Origin: Anaerolineales bacterium
GTDB taxonomy: Bacteria; Chloroflexota; Anaerolineae; Anaerolineales; Villigracilaceae
DNA length: 64,000 nucleotides
Reading direction: 5' to 3'
NCBI GenBank assembly: GCA_019187665.1
Contig: JABARH010000036.1
Location: 1 to 64,000, forward strand
Numbering within the stretch: the stretch's first letter is position 1; each line of letters begins with the position of its first letter. A program made the position numbers and the translations under genes. The notes beneath the pieces were generated by a model. It searched no databases. It saw only the letters and a list, made by a program, of their open reading frames with translations, and was not told the origin of the DNA. Shown here in pieces: positions 49,769 to 60,700 of this stretch.

Positions 49769-50830
49769 ATGCACGAAATCATCGTTAACCTGCACATGCA
49801 CACGCGCTACTCCGATGGAAGCGGCCTGCACCGCGACATCGCCTCGGCAGCCCTGCGCGCCGGGCTGGACGCGGTCATCGTCACCGACCACAATGTGCTG
49901 GTCAAAGATTTTGAGGGCTACCATCGCGACGGAAGCAAACGCGTCCTGATGCTCATCGGCCAGGAGGTCCACGACCAGGCGCGCACCCCGCAGCGAAATC
50001 ATCTATTGATTTTTGGAGCGCAGCGCGACTTGTCCACCCTCGCCGATGAGCCGCAAACGCTGATCCACGCCGTCCGCGATGCAGGCGGGATCTGCTTCCT
50101 GGCCCATCCCTATGATCCCGAAGCGCCGCTCGTCCACGAGACGAACATTGACTGGGTCAACTGGGAGGTGACGGGTTATACCGGCATTGAGCTCTGGAAT
50201 CACTTCAGCGAATTCAAACTGGTTGTCACAAGTTGGGGACGCGCCATCTTCCATGCCATCTTTCCAAAGTTCTATGGGCGCGGACCCATTCCTGGAACCC
50301 TGCAAAAATGGGACGAATTGCTCGCCAGCGGAAAGCGCGTGGCGGCCATTGGCGGCTCGGACGCGCACGCCTGGCCTTACCGCCTCGGGCCGATCCAGCG
50401 GATTCTCTTTCCATACGATTTCCATTTCTCGGCGTTGAATACGCACCTGCTGGTTGCCGAACCGCTGGACGGCGATTCGAATCTCGACGGCAGGCGGATC
50501 CTCGAGGCTCTCGGTCTGGGTCGCGGCTGGATCGGCTACGACCTGATCGCGCCGACGCGCGGCTTCCGCTTTAGCGCGCAGGGGCGCGAACATCACGCGG
50601 TCATGGGCGAGGAACTTCCGCTCAACAGCAGTGTGACGCTTCAGGGGAAATTTCCGGGCGAGGCGGAAGTTTGGCTGCTGCGAAACGGGCAACCCGTTCA
50701 GAAGTGGAAGCGGGCGGAAAGATTCAGCTATACCGCGCGCGAATCGGGGGTCTATCGCGTGGAGGCATATCGGCGCTATCTAGGCGCTCGGCGCGGCTGG
50801 ATCTTCAGCAATCCAATCTATGTGAAGTAG
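49769..50830 (+). CDS. PHP-domain phosphoesterase-like protein
   Basis: A 353-residue protein. The first ~220 residues are a PHP domain: NLHMHTRYSDGSG (HxH), VTDHN, a Glu in GQEVHD, LAHPYDP and GGSDAHAW. These give the trinuclear metal site. The last ~90 residues form a separate beta domain (VMGEELPLNSSVTLQGKFPGEAEVWLLRNG), like the C-terminal part of PHP proteins often annotated CehA/McbA. The substrate is unknown. It has no clear ribosome site and is divergent from secG. Confidence 0.88.
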   Translation: MHEIIVNLHMHTRYSDGSGLHRDIASAALRAGLDAVIVTDHNVLVKDFEGYHRDGSKRVLMLIGQEVHDQARTPQRNHLLIFGAQRDLSTLADEPQTLIHAVRDAGGICFLAHPYDPEAPLVHETNIDWVNWEVTGYTGIELWNHFSEFKLVVTSWGRAIFHAIFPKFYGRGPIPGTLQKWDELLASGKRVAAIGGSDAHAWPYRLGPIQRILFPYDFHFSALNTHLLVAEPLDGDSNLDGRRILEALGLGRGWIGYDLIAPTRGFRFSAQGREHHAVMGEELPLNSSVTLQGKFPGEAEVWLLRNGQPVQKWKRAERFSYTARESGVYRVEAYRRYLGARRGWIFSNPIYVK

Positions 50831-50836
50831 CGTAAA

Positions 50837-50865
50837 TTGGCAATTTGCGCCACTTGTGGTAAACT
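50837..50865 (+). promoter_or_regulatory. rpsF operon promoter
   Basis: TTGGCA, 17-nt spacer, TAAACT, about 95 nt before the rpsF ATG. Confidence 0.65.
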
Positions 50866-50878
50866 ACCGCCCGCTCAA

Positions 50879-50932
50879 GACACAACCTGTGTCTCCTTCC
50901 GCTCCCGGCATACCCACGGTACGAACGGGAGC
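50879..50932 (+). promoter_or_regulatory. structured leader of the rpsF-ssb-rpsR mRNA
   Basis: Two perfect hairpins lie in the leader: GACACA/TGTGTC and GCTCCCG/CGGGAGC (50901-50907 with 50926-50932). The loop of the second contains ACCCACGG. Leaders of rpsF operons in many bacteria bind the S6:S18 pair for feedback control, so this is a candidate; I cannot confirm the consensus. Confidence 0.45.
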
Positions 50933-50960
50933 CAACCCCATGGAAAGGAGGTTTTTCCTT

Positions 50961-51248
50961 ATGCGTAAATATGAATTGGTTTGCATTCTCCAGCCCGACC
51001 TGGACGAAACTGCCGTTAACAGCGCGCTGGATCGCGTGAAAGGCTGGGTCAGCGATGCCGGCGGCAGCGTGGATAAAGTGGATATGTGGGGCAAGCGCCG
51101 CATGGCGTATGTCATCCGCAAACAACGCGACGGGCAATACGCCCTGTTGAATATCACCCTGCCGGCCAAGGCTACCGCCGACCTGGAGCGCAATCTGCGC
51201 TTTCTCGAAACGGTCATACGCTACATGCTCACCAGCGTGGCGGCATAA
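50961..51248 (+). CDS. rpsF: 30S ribosomal protein bS6
   Basis: A 95-residue S6: RKYELVCILQPDLDET at the start, GWVSDAGGSVDKVDMWGKRRMAYVI in the middle and NLRFLETVIRYMLTSV at the end. It binds S18 in the platform of the small subunit. AAAGGAGG lies 9 nt before the ATG. Operon order rpsF-ssb-rpsR is the common bacterial one; rplI does not follow. Confidence 0.97.
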   Translation: MRKYELVCILQPDLDETAVNSALDRVKGWVSDAGGSVDKVDMWGKRRMAYVIRKQRDGQYALLNITLPAKATADLERNLRFLETVIRYMLTSVAA

Positions 51249-51281
51249 ATTGGGAAGTATCGGTCCCCCAAGGAGGACGAA

Positions 51282-51710
51282 ATGACTCGAGGCTTGAATA
51301 AAGTAATGATCATCGGCCATTTGGGTCGCGACCCGGAAATGCGCTACACGCCTTCCGGCAAGCCCGTCACAACCTTTGCGGTTGCCGTCAGCCGCTCGTG
51401 GAATTCGGGCGACGGGGAGCGGCATACCGAAACCGAATGGTTCAACATCGTGGCATGGAGCAACCTGGCAGAAACCTGCAAGCAATATCTGACCAAGGGC
51501 ATGCTGGTATACATCGAAGGCCGCCTGCAAACCCGTAAATGGGAAGACAAGGAGGGCCAGAAACATTCCAGCGTAGAAGTGGTTGCGAACGAAATGACCA
51601 TGCTCAGCGAACGCCGCGAGAGCAACCATAACAACGAGGCCGGAAGCGCCGCCACTCCCAGCGAGGAGGCTGCACCGACCGGCACCAATGAAGGCGATTT
51701 CCCCTTCTAG
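51282..51710 (+). CDS. ssb: single-stranded DNA-binding protein
   Basis: A 142-residue SSB with one OB fold (NKVMIIGHLGRDPEMRYTPSGKPVTTFAVAVSRSW, TEWFNIVAWSNLAETCKQYLTKG, YIEGRLQTRKWEDKEGQK), a short disordered linker and the acidic tip GDFPF that recruits repair and replication proteins. AAGGAGG precedes the ATG. It lies between rpsF and rpsR and is translated from the same mRNA. Confidence 0.97.
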   Translation: MTRGLNKVMIIGHLGRDPEMRYTPSGKPVTTFAVAVSRSWNSGDGERHTETEWFNIVAWSNLAETCKQYLTKGMLVYIEGRLQTRKWEDKEGQKHSSVEVVANEMTMLSERRESNHNNEAGSAATPSEEAAPTGTNEGDFPF

Positions 51711-51728
51711 CAAGATTGGAGTTTTCTC

Positions 51729-52004
51729 ATGGCTGAAGAAATACGTCGTGGCGCGGAAGGCGAGGGCGGCGAACGCCGCTATTACGCCAAACCGAAGATC
51801 TGTCAATTCTGCGCCGACAAAACGATCACGATTGACTATAAAAAACTGGACCTGCTCCGCCGCTTTGTCACGGACGACGGAAAGATCCGCCCGCGTCGAC
51901 AGACCGGCACCTGCGCCCGCCACCAGCGGACACTTGCCGTCGCCATCAAGCAGGCGCGGCACATCGCCCTCCTGACGTTTACCGAACAGCGGGATATGCG
52001 CTAG
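51729..52004 (+). CDS. rpsR: 30S ribosomal protein bS18
   Basis: A 91-residue S18: [45 protein letters not shown] is diagnostic, with the Cys pair plus CARH giving a possible zinc site (Cys+ form). The N-terminal ~18 residues are extra and Glu-rich. It is the last ribosomal gene of the operon; the parvulin gene follows after 67 bp. Confidence 0.97.
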   Translation: MAEEIRRGAEGEGGERRYYAKPKICQFCADKTITIDYKKLDLLRRFVTDDGKIRPRRQTGTCARHQRTLAVAIKQARHIALLTFTEQRDMR

Positions 52005-52071
52005 CTCATCGCGCGGATGCGGGGCATGGCGCATTTTCCATGTCCCGCGTTTACGTCACGGAGAATCACTT

Positions 52072-53526
52072 ATGGCACCTCGTAACACAAAAGAAACTGT
52101 CTTGACCCGCAAACACGTGGCGCGCCTGGCGCGCGAAAGACAGCAATCGCAATGGATTCGCTGGGGCGCGATCGTCATCTTCGCGATCGTGGCGGTTGGC
52201 GTGGTTGCAGGCCTGTTCATGGACGGAACGATTTCCATCGGCAATTTTAACGTTGACTACCTGCTGCGTAACCGCCCTGTGGCGCGCATCGAAGATCAAA
52301 CGGCCACCTTGCAGGATTTCCAGTTGAATGTCCGCCTGCAGCGACAAGGTCTGCTCAATCAATACTTCACGTACGCGCAGTACGCGCAATTCGGCCTGGA
52401 TATGACCCAGCAACTGGATCAGATCAACAGCCAGATTTCGCCGGACGGCGCCCTGACGCTTGGGCAAAATGTCGTTGACGCGCTCGTGAGCGACCTGCTC
52501 ATCCGTCGCGAAGCGAAGGCGCAGGGAATCACCGTCAGCGCGGAGGAGATAGACGAACGCGTCCGCGAGATCTTCGCCTATTATCCACAAGGCACGCCCA
52601 CTGTCACGCTCACACCGACCGAGATCGTTTTCTCCACGCTTTCGCCAAAGCAGCTGGAGATCGTCTCCGCCACGCCTACGCCCAGCCTGACCCCGGAAGG
52701 CACGCTGACCGAAACCCCGGTGCCAACCTCCACGTTCACGCTGACGCCGGACCTCACCAGCACCGCGACCCCCACCCCGGAGCAGTCGCCAACGCCGACG
52801 CAAACCCTCTCTCCCACGCCGAGCATGACGCCCAGCGCGACCGCCACGCTTACGTTTACGCCGAGCGCGACGTTCACCGCCAGCGCGACCCCTACACCAT
52901 ACACTCGCGAGGGTTTCGATCAGGCATTCCAGGAAAGCATGGACTCGTACCAGACCGAGTTGAACATCTCGCCTGCGGACTATCGCAAGCTGGTCGAGAG
53001 CGATCTGCTGCGCCAGAAGGTTTTCGAAGCGATCACCGCCCACTTGAAACCGTTCGAAGAACAAGTTTGGGCGCGGCATATCCTGGTTGCAGATGAGGCA
53101 ACCGCCAACACCATCCTTGAACGCATCGAAAACGGCGAGGAATGGGCCGCGCTGGCCGCCGAATTTTCCACGGATACCAGCAACAAGGATCAGGGCGGCG
53201 ACCTGGGTTGGTTTGGGCGCGGGCAGATGGTTCCAGAGTTCGAGGACGCCGCGTTCGCCGTGGCCCCAGGACAGATCAGCAAGCCCGTTCAATCCCAGTT
53301 CGGGTGGCACCTGATCCAGGTTATCGGCCATGAGGAACGCCCGATCACCGCCGATGCGTTCGAGCAGAAAAAGCAAACCTACTTTACCGACTGGCTCGCC
53401 TCCGCGCGCCGCGAGGCCGAGGAAGCGGGACTGCTCGAGGTCTTCGATATTTGGATGACTCACGTTCCGCTGCATCCCGACCTTCAAGACTTCGAGCGCC
53501 AGATGCAGGCCCAGCAGGAAGAGTAA
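52072..53526 (+). CDS. membrane-anchored parvulin-type peptidyl-prolyl isomerase (SurA/PrsA-like)
   Basis: A 484-residue foldase. One N-terminal membrane helix (IVIFAIVAVGVVAGLFM) anchors it outside. A SurA_N-like region (~60-170) is split from the rest by a ~95-residue Thr/Pro/Ser-rich stretch (TPTPSLTPEGTLTET style, ~190-285). A parvulin domain follows (~345-440: ARHILVADEATANTIL, FSTDTSNKDQGGDLGWFGRGQMVPEF, KPVQSQFGWHLIQV). GGAG precedes the ATG. The low-complexity insert within the chaperone part is unusual. Confidence 0.9.
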   Translation: MAPRNTKETVLTRKHVARLARERQQSQWIRWGAIVIFAIVAVGVVAGLFMDGTISIGNFNVDYLLRNRPVARIEDQTATLQDFQLNVRLQRQGLLNQYFTYAQYAQFGLDMTQQLDQINSQISPDGALTLGQNVVDALVSDLLIRREAKAQGITVSAEEIDERVREIFAYYPQGTPTVTLTPTEIVFSTLSPKQLEIVSATPTPSLTPEGTLTETPVPTSTFTLTPDLTSTATPTPEQSPTPTQTLSPTPSMTPSATATLTFTPSATFTASATPTPYTREGFDQAFQESMDSYQTELNISPADYRKLVESDLLRQKVFEAITAHLKPFEEQVWARHILVADEATANTILERIENGEEWAALAAEFSTDTSNKDQGGDLGWFGRGQMVPEFEDAAFAVAPGQISKPVQSQFGWHLIQVIGHEERPITADAFEQKKQTYFTDWLASARREAEEAGLLEVFDIWMTHVPLHPDLQDFERQMQAQQEE

Positions 53527-53532
53527 TCAACG

Positions 53533-53568
53533 ATCCGCCTCCGAAAGCCGGGGCGGATTTTCTTTTTT
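53533..53568 (+). terminator. intrinsic terminator
   Basis: ATCCGCC/GGCGGAT stem with a 12-nt loop followed by TTTCTTTTTT. It ends the operon of rpsF or at least the parvulin gene. Confidence 0.8.
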
Positions 53569-53600
53569 ACTCTTGCACCGATTCTCGTCTCTTTGTATAT

Positions 53601-53968
53601 TAGGACTTACGCATAATTGGCGTTCTCTAAGAGAGTGTTTCTTAAGTCTTTTTTGGACACGGATAACACGGATTTCACGGAGAAAATCATTTAGGCTCTT
53701 CCGTAATAAACGGGAAAGAGCCTCAACACAAAGTACACAAAGGCTCTCAAAGGGGGAAAGACGTTTAGCCGTAAGGGCTTTTCCTTCGTTGACTTTGTGT
53801 TCCTTCGTGTTTCAAAGGTTTTTCCCGTTAAAAACGGGAGAAAATCATTTAAAAATCCGTGTTTGACCGTGTAATCCGTCAAACCCGTGTACTTAAGAAA
53901 CAGTGTCTAACGCCAGCAGGCGCGTTAGATCTTCGGCGCGCCCTCCGCAAGGTTTTGCGTAAGTCCTG
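53601..53968. mobile_element. MITE family 1, copy C, split by another element
   Basis: Ends TAGGACTTACGCA and TGCGTAAGTCCTG are flanked by TATAT on both sides (53596-53600 and 53969-53973), a 5-bp duplication. The left arm matches copy A up to GGCGTTCTC and the right arm from AACGCCAGCAGGCGCG. Between them sits the 276-bp IS-derived element. Confidence 0.85.
53631..53906. mobile_element. non-autonomous IS5-type element nested in a MITE
   Basis: The 276-bp element has ends GAGAGTGTTTCTTAAGT and ACTTAAGAAACAGTGT and is flanked by CTAA on both sides (53627-53630 and 53907-53910). The terminal repeat matches the IS end at 107-122. The inside has no transposase frame but several inverted arms (AACACAAAG/CTTTGTGTT; AACGGGA/TCCCGTT). 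It appears to be a MITE moved by the IS whose tail opens the window. Confidence 0.85.
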
Positions 53969-53981
53969 TATATAATACCCA

Positions 53982-54031
53982 CGGTCACAAATTACGCATT
54001 CCACCTTCTAAAAAAGTGCAATTTGTGACCG
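53982..54031. promoter_or_regulatory. inverted repeat upstream of acsA
   Basis: CGGTCACAAATT and AATTTGTGACCG form a perfect 12-bp inverted repeat with a 26-nt centre, ending 7 bp before TATAGT (54039-54044), a likely -10 of acsA. The half site TGTGAC..GTCACA recalls CRP/FNR-type half sites. It could be a bipartite operator or a small palindromic repeat. Confidence 0.5.
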
Positions 54032-54076
54032 AGTGCGGTATAGTTGGAACATTCAATTTCGCCAAAGGAGTCAAAC

Positions 54077-55981
<1,905 letters not shown>

Positions 55982-55996
55982 CGCGAGGAGGTCAGG

Positions 55997-56590
55997 ATGA
56001 AATTTCTGCGATTCTTTGCAAGCGAGGGATTGCTCGGCGCGCTGGTGGCGGCGCTGAGCATAATGACCGCGCTGGCAACCTTTCAAAACGCCTCGGCAAA
56101 CTCCGAACAGAATCGATATGAAATTCTGGGCATGAAATCGCTCAACGAGGGCAACGCAGAATATATGCGCTCGATCCAGGTGGTGCTTTACGATTATCAA
56201 CTGATCGATTCGTATTACACCGCCGACTCGCAGCAGGACGCGGACTACTTCGCCTACAGTTTCTCGCCCACTCTAAAGGACGCGCTCGCGCGCGATCCCA
56301 ACAACCCCTTCGCCCAGGAATATTTCGACGCGATCTATTCCAACGCCACCGCGCTTTTGACGGATGCCGACGCAAATTTCGAACAGGCCAATCGCTGGGA
56401 TGCCCACAGTGACCGGTTGCAGGTGGTCATGTTGTTTACGGCGCTGGGGTTAACCTTCGCGGCCTGGGCCTCGCTCCTGCGTTCAGAAAGCGCCATGCGC
56501 GTTCTGTTCAGTCTGCTTTCGATCCTCCTGCTCTGCCTTGGGGTTGGTTCGTACCTGCTGACGCTGCTGGCAGGCTGGTTCGCCCGTTGA
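55997..56590 (+). CDS. membrane protein of unknown function
   Basis: A 197-residue protein with one N-terminal helix (LLGALVAALSIMTALATF), a ~115-residue polar segment rich in Tyr/Asp/Ala, and two C-terminal helices (VVMLFTALGLTFAAWASLL and VLFSLLSILLLCLGVGSYLLTLL). The layout resembles DUF4337-type proteins, but I cannot confirm the family. GAGGAGG precedes the ATG, 15 bp after acsA, so it is probably co-transcribed. Confidence 0.7.
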   Translation: MKFLRFFASEGLLGALVAALSIMTALATFQNASANSEQNRYEILGMKSLNEGNAEYMRSIQVVLYDYQLIDSYYTADSQQDADYFAYSFSPTLKDALARDPNNPFAQEYFDAIYSNATALLTDADANFEQANRWDAHSDRLQVVMLFTALGLTFAAWASLLRSESAMRVLFSLLSILLLCLGVGSYLLTLLAGWFAR

Positions 56591-56609
56591 CAAAAATAAA
56601 GGAGGCCCG

Positions 56610-57767
56610 ATGAACATCCGCCCGGTGCGCGAAGAGGACATCGAAGCCATCATCAATTTGTTCCGCGTCAACTACGGCGACGATTACGCCCTCCCCGAAT
56701 TCTACGATCCGCTGTGGGTGAAGCGCGGCATTTATTCCGACCACATCCTCTGGCTGGTGATCGAAGACGAGGGACGCGTGGTCGCGTCGGGCGCGTGCAT
56801 TTTGAACGCGGGCGATTACAACGACAACATCGGCGAGATCGGCCGCATCGTTGTGGACCCGGCAGCGGGCGGCAAGGGGCTGGGCCGGTCGCTGCTGGCG
56901 GCCTTGATAGACGCATCAGACGAACGCGTCGAGTTCGCCTTCGCGGAGGCGCGCACAACTCACCCGAAGACACAGAAGATCTGCGAACGCCTCGGCATGG
57001 TCCCGCTTGGATTCCTGCCGATGGCCTACCAGATGACCTGGCGCGAAAGCTTCTTCATTCACGGGCAGTTGTTTGGCAACGGAAAACATTTGCGAGAACC
57101 CGAAAGCGTGGTTGTCATCCCCGAAGTGGCGCCGCTGGCAAAATTGTCGCTCCGAAATTTGGAAATGGACGATTCCGTCGCGGTGCAGTCGAAGGCCAGG
57201 CCCTACCCCTCTGATGGACAGTTCGAGGTGAAGCCGCTGACCGGCCAGGCCATGGTGCGCCTCTTGAAAATTGAACACGGACGCTATGTGGAACCTGAGA
57301 TCTTCTCCGCCCTGCAGGTAGACATGGGCTACGCCCAACTCCGCACGCGCCGCGCGGACTATCTGGTGGCGCAGGCGGGCGGGCGCATCCTCGGCGCGGT
57401 CGGATTCCATTTCGAGGAACACGACAAAGCCGTGCGCCTGATCGAGTTGATCGGCGAGGACGACACCGCGCAGGGGACGCTGTTGCGTTTCGCGGTCGAA
57501 TCGGCAGAGCAGAAATACAACGCCGAGATATTGACCTGCGACGTGAACGCCGAGTCGCCGCGCCTGCAACAATCCCTGCTTGAGCTTGGATTCCTGCCCG
57601 CCGCGTACATTCCCGGCATGGTCTTCCATCGCACCCACCGCCCGGACGTGATCCGCATGATGAAACTACGCGTGAAATGGGACTTGGGGCCGATCGAATT
57701 GACCGAAACCTCGCGGGAATATTTCGATCTCGTCGCGCCGCTGTTCGAGAAGGCGGGGGTAAAATAG
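56610..57767 (+). CDS. GNAT acetyltransferase, two-domain
   Basis: A 385-residue protein. The N-terminal GNAT domain (~1-150) has IRPVREEDIEAIINLF and the acetyl-CoA loop VVDPAAGGKGLGRSLLAALIDA (R/Q-x-x-G-x-G/A). The C-terminal half (~200-370: VGFHFEEHDKAVRLIELIGED, CDVNAESPRLQQSLLELGFLPAAYIPG) looks like a second, degenerate GNAT fold. The substrate is unknown. AAAGGAGG lies before the ATG. It may regulate or accompany Acs, which is often controlled by lysine acetylation, but this is speculation. Confidence 0.85.
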   Translation: MNIRPVREEDIEAIINLFRVNYGDDYALPEFYDPLWVKRGIYSDHILWLVIEDEGRVVASGACILNAGDYNDNIGEIGRIVVDPAAGGKGLGRSLLAALIDASDERVEFAFAEARTTHPKTQKICERLGMVPLGFLPMAYQMTWRESFFIHGQLFGNGKHLREPESVVVIPEVAPLAKLSLRNLEMDDSVAVQSKARPYPSDGQFEVKPLTGQAMVRLLKIEHGRYVEPEIFSALQVDMGYAQLRTRRADYLVAQAGGRILGAVGFHFEEHDKAVRLIELIGEDDTAQGTLLRFAVESAEQKYNAEILTCDVNAESPRLQQSLLELGFLPAAYIPGMVFHRTHRPDVIRMMKLRVKWDLGPIELTETSREYFDLVAPLFEKAGVK

Positions 57768-57771
57768 GGGC

Positions 57772-60700
57772 ATGACCACTCCAATACTCCCCCTCACCCT
57801 CCACATCAACGGCAACCATCACGAAATCGAAACGCCCGTCCACGCGACTCTCCTCGCCGCGTTGCGCGCGCTTGGATTCCACGGGGTCAAATTTGGCGAC
57901 GAACACGGCCTGACCGGCGCAGACACGATTCTGCTGGACGGCAAACCCGTCAACGCCGGGTCCATGCTGGCCGCGCAGGCCGCAGGTCACAAGATCGCCA
58001 CCATCGAAACGCTCGGCGAACATCCCGAACAAGGCTGGAAAAAAACCGAAGGCCTGCATCTGCTGCAACGCGCCTTCATCGAGGCGGGCGCGATCCAATG
58101 CGGATATTGCACGCCCGCGCAAATCCTTGCGGCAAAATCCTTGCTAGAGAAGAATCCGAATCCCACCGAAACAGAAGTCCGCGATGCGATCGCGGGCGTA
58201 TTGTGTCGCTGCACAGGTTATTTGAAGCCGGTGCAGGCGGTGTTGAGGGCGGCGGCGGAGTTGCGCGGGGAAGATATACAGGTAGACAGGTACACAGGTA
58301 CACAGGTTGGCGAATCGCTAGATTTCCCGCCAGCGAATTCTGGCAACGGCGAGACGATGACGCAGACGCGCACATTGCCGAAGATGATCGTCACGCCTGA
58401 GACAAAGACATGGCAGACGGTCGGCAAGCCGGAGATCAAAGTGGACGCGATCAAACTTGCGCAGGGCAAGCCCGCCTTCGCGGCCGACATCGAAAAGCGC
58501 GGACTGCTCCACGCCAAAGTTCTCCGCTCGCCGCACGCGCACGCGCGCATCCGGCGGATAGACGCCCGCCGCGCGCGCGACCTCGAGGGGGTCGCGGCGG
58601 TGTTGACGTGGCGCGACATCCCGCGCGTGGCCTACTCCACTGCGGGGCAGTCCGACCCGATTCCCGGTCCACTGGACTCGTTCTCACTGGACGAAAAAGT
58701 CCGCTTCGTGGGCGACCGCGTGGCGTTCGTCGCGGCAGAGACGCCCGAGATCGCGGAGAAGGCGCTGTCGCTGATCGAGGTCGAATACGAAATCCTGCCC
58801 GCCATTTTGGATTCGCGCGAGGCGCTGACCAGCCCGACGCGGATTCACGACGAGGCCGAGTACGTCAACTTCGCGGATTCGCATCCCGAAAAAAATCTCG
58901 CCGCAAAAATTCGCATTGATATCGGCAACGTGGAAAAGGGATTCGCCGAAGCCGATGAAATTTTCGAGGGCGAGTATGTCGTGCCAAAGGTGCAGCAGGC
59001 GCACATCGAGCCGCACATCTGCGTGACGTATTGGGACGAGGACGACCGACTCGTGATTCGGACTTCGACGCAGGTTCCGTTCCACGCGCGCCGAATGCTC
59101 GCGCCCGTTTTGGGATTGCCCATCAAGCGCATCCGCGTCATCAAGCCGCGCATCGGCGGCGGATTCGGCGGCAAGCAGGAAGTGCTGATGGAAGACGTGG
59201 CCGCGCATCTGACGATCGCCACCAGGCGGCCCGTGATCTACGAGTACACGCGCGAGGAGGAGTTCAGCGCGGCGCGTTCGCGTCATCCGATGCGGATCAA
59301 AATGAAGACTGGCGTGAAGAAAGACGGCACGATCACCGCCAACGAAATGGTCGCGCTCTCCGACACGGGCGCGTACGGCTGTCACGCGCTGACCGTGACG
59401 GGCAACACGGGACACAAGGCGATGGCGCTGTACGTGGGCGACGGAGAATATCGCAAGAGTCCCAACATCCGTTTTTACGCGGACGTGGTTTACACCAACA
59501 CGCCGCCCGCGGGCGCGTTTCGCGGCTACGGCGTGCCGCAGGGGTATTGGCCGCTCGATCGTCACCTGGAAAAGATCGCGCGCGCGTTGAATCTCGACCC
59601 GATCGAGTTTCGTTTGAAGAACGCGATCCGCCCTGGCGAATATCATCCGTTTTCGACCGCCTGGAACGAAGGGCGCGAGCCGCGTCCCGAAATTATTCAC
59701 ACCGTTGGGCTGGAGCAATGCGTGGCGCAAGGCAAAGCCGCGATCGGGTGGGACGATAAATTTGGGAATGAGGCATGGCATAAAAATGTGTCAGGCGTCA
59801 GGCGTCAGGTGTCAGGCAAACACGTGACACCTGACACCCCGCACCTGAAACGCGGAATAGGCGTCGCATTGGTCATGCAGGGAACTGCGATTCCCTACCT
59901 CGATATGGGCGGCGCGTCCATCAAGATGAACGACGACGGTTCGTTCAACCTGCTGGTCGGCGCGACGGATCTCGGCACCGGCTCGGATACGGTCCTGGCG
60001 CAAATGGCGGCGGAGGTGTTGGGCGTTCCGCTTGAAGATATGATCTGCTACTCGTCCGACACCGATTTCACACCGTTCGACAAGGGCGCGTACGCGTCGT
60101 CCACGACCTACATTTCAGGCGCGGCCGCGACCAAGGCCGCGCAGATGGCGGCGGAGCGAATCAAGATTCGCGCTGCGAGGATGTTGAATGCGGGTACACA
60201 CGTAGACCCGTACACAGGTACACAGGTGAGGGCGGAGGAGATTCGACTCGCAAATAAGATGGCGATTGCGCCAGATGGTCGAAGTGTTTCATTAGCAGAA
60301 ATCGCGCTGGATACGCTGCACAGGGAAGAGCAGGAGCAGATCATGGGCGTGGCGAGTTACGTCTCGCCTTCTTCTCCTCCTCCGTTTGCGGCGCAATTCG
60401 CGGAAGTGACCGTGGACACAGAAACGGGCGCGGTGACGGTGGATAAACTCGTGATGGCGGTGGACTCAGGCGTGATCGTGAATCCGCTCACCGCTTCGGG
60501 ACAGATCGAGGGCGGGATGACGCAGGCCCTCGGCTACGCGGTCTGCGAAGAGATGACCTGGGATGAGCAGGGACGCATGCGCGAACGCGACCTGGATCGC
60601 TATCACATCTTCCGAGCGGATGAGATGCCCGAACTGGAAACCATCTTCGTGGAAACCTTCGAGCCGACGCACCCGTTCGGCGTCAAGGCGGTGGCGGAGA

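Noticed and set aside
58684-59781. 365-codon minus-strand frame opposite the hydroxylase gene
   Set aside because: Antisense shadow. The sense strand carries clear catalytic motifs.
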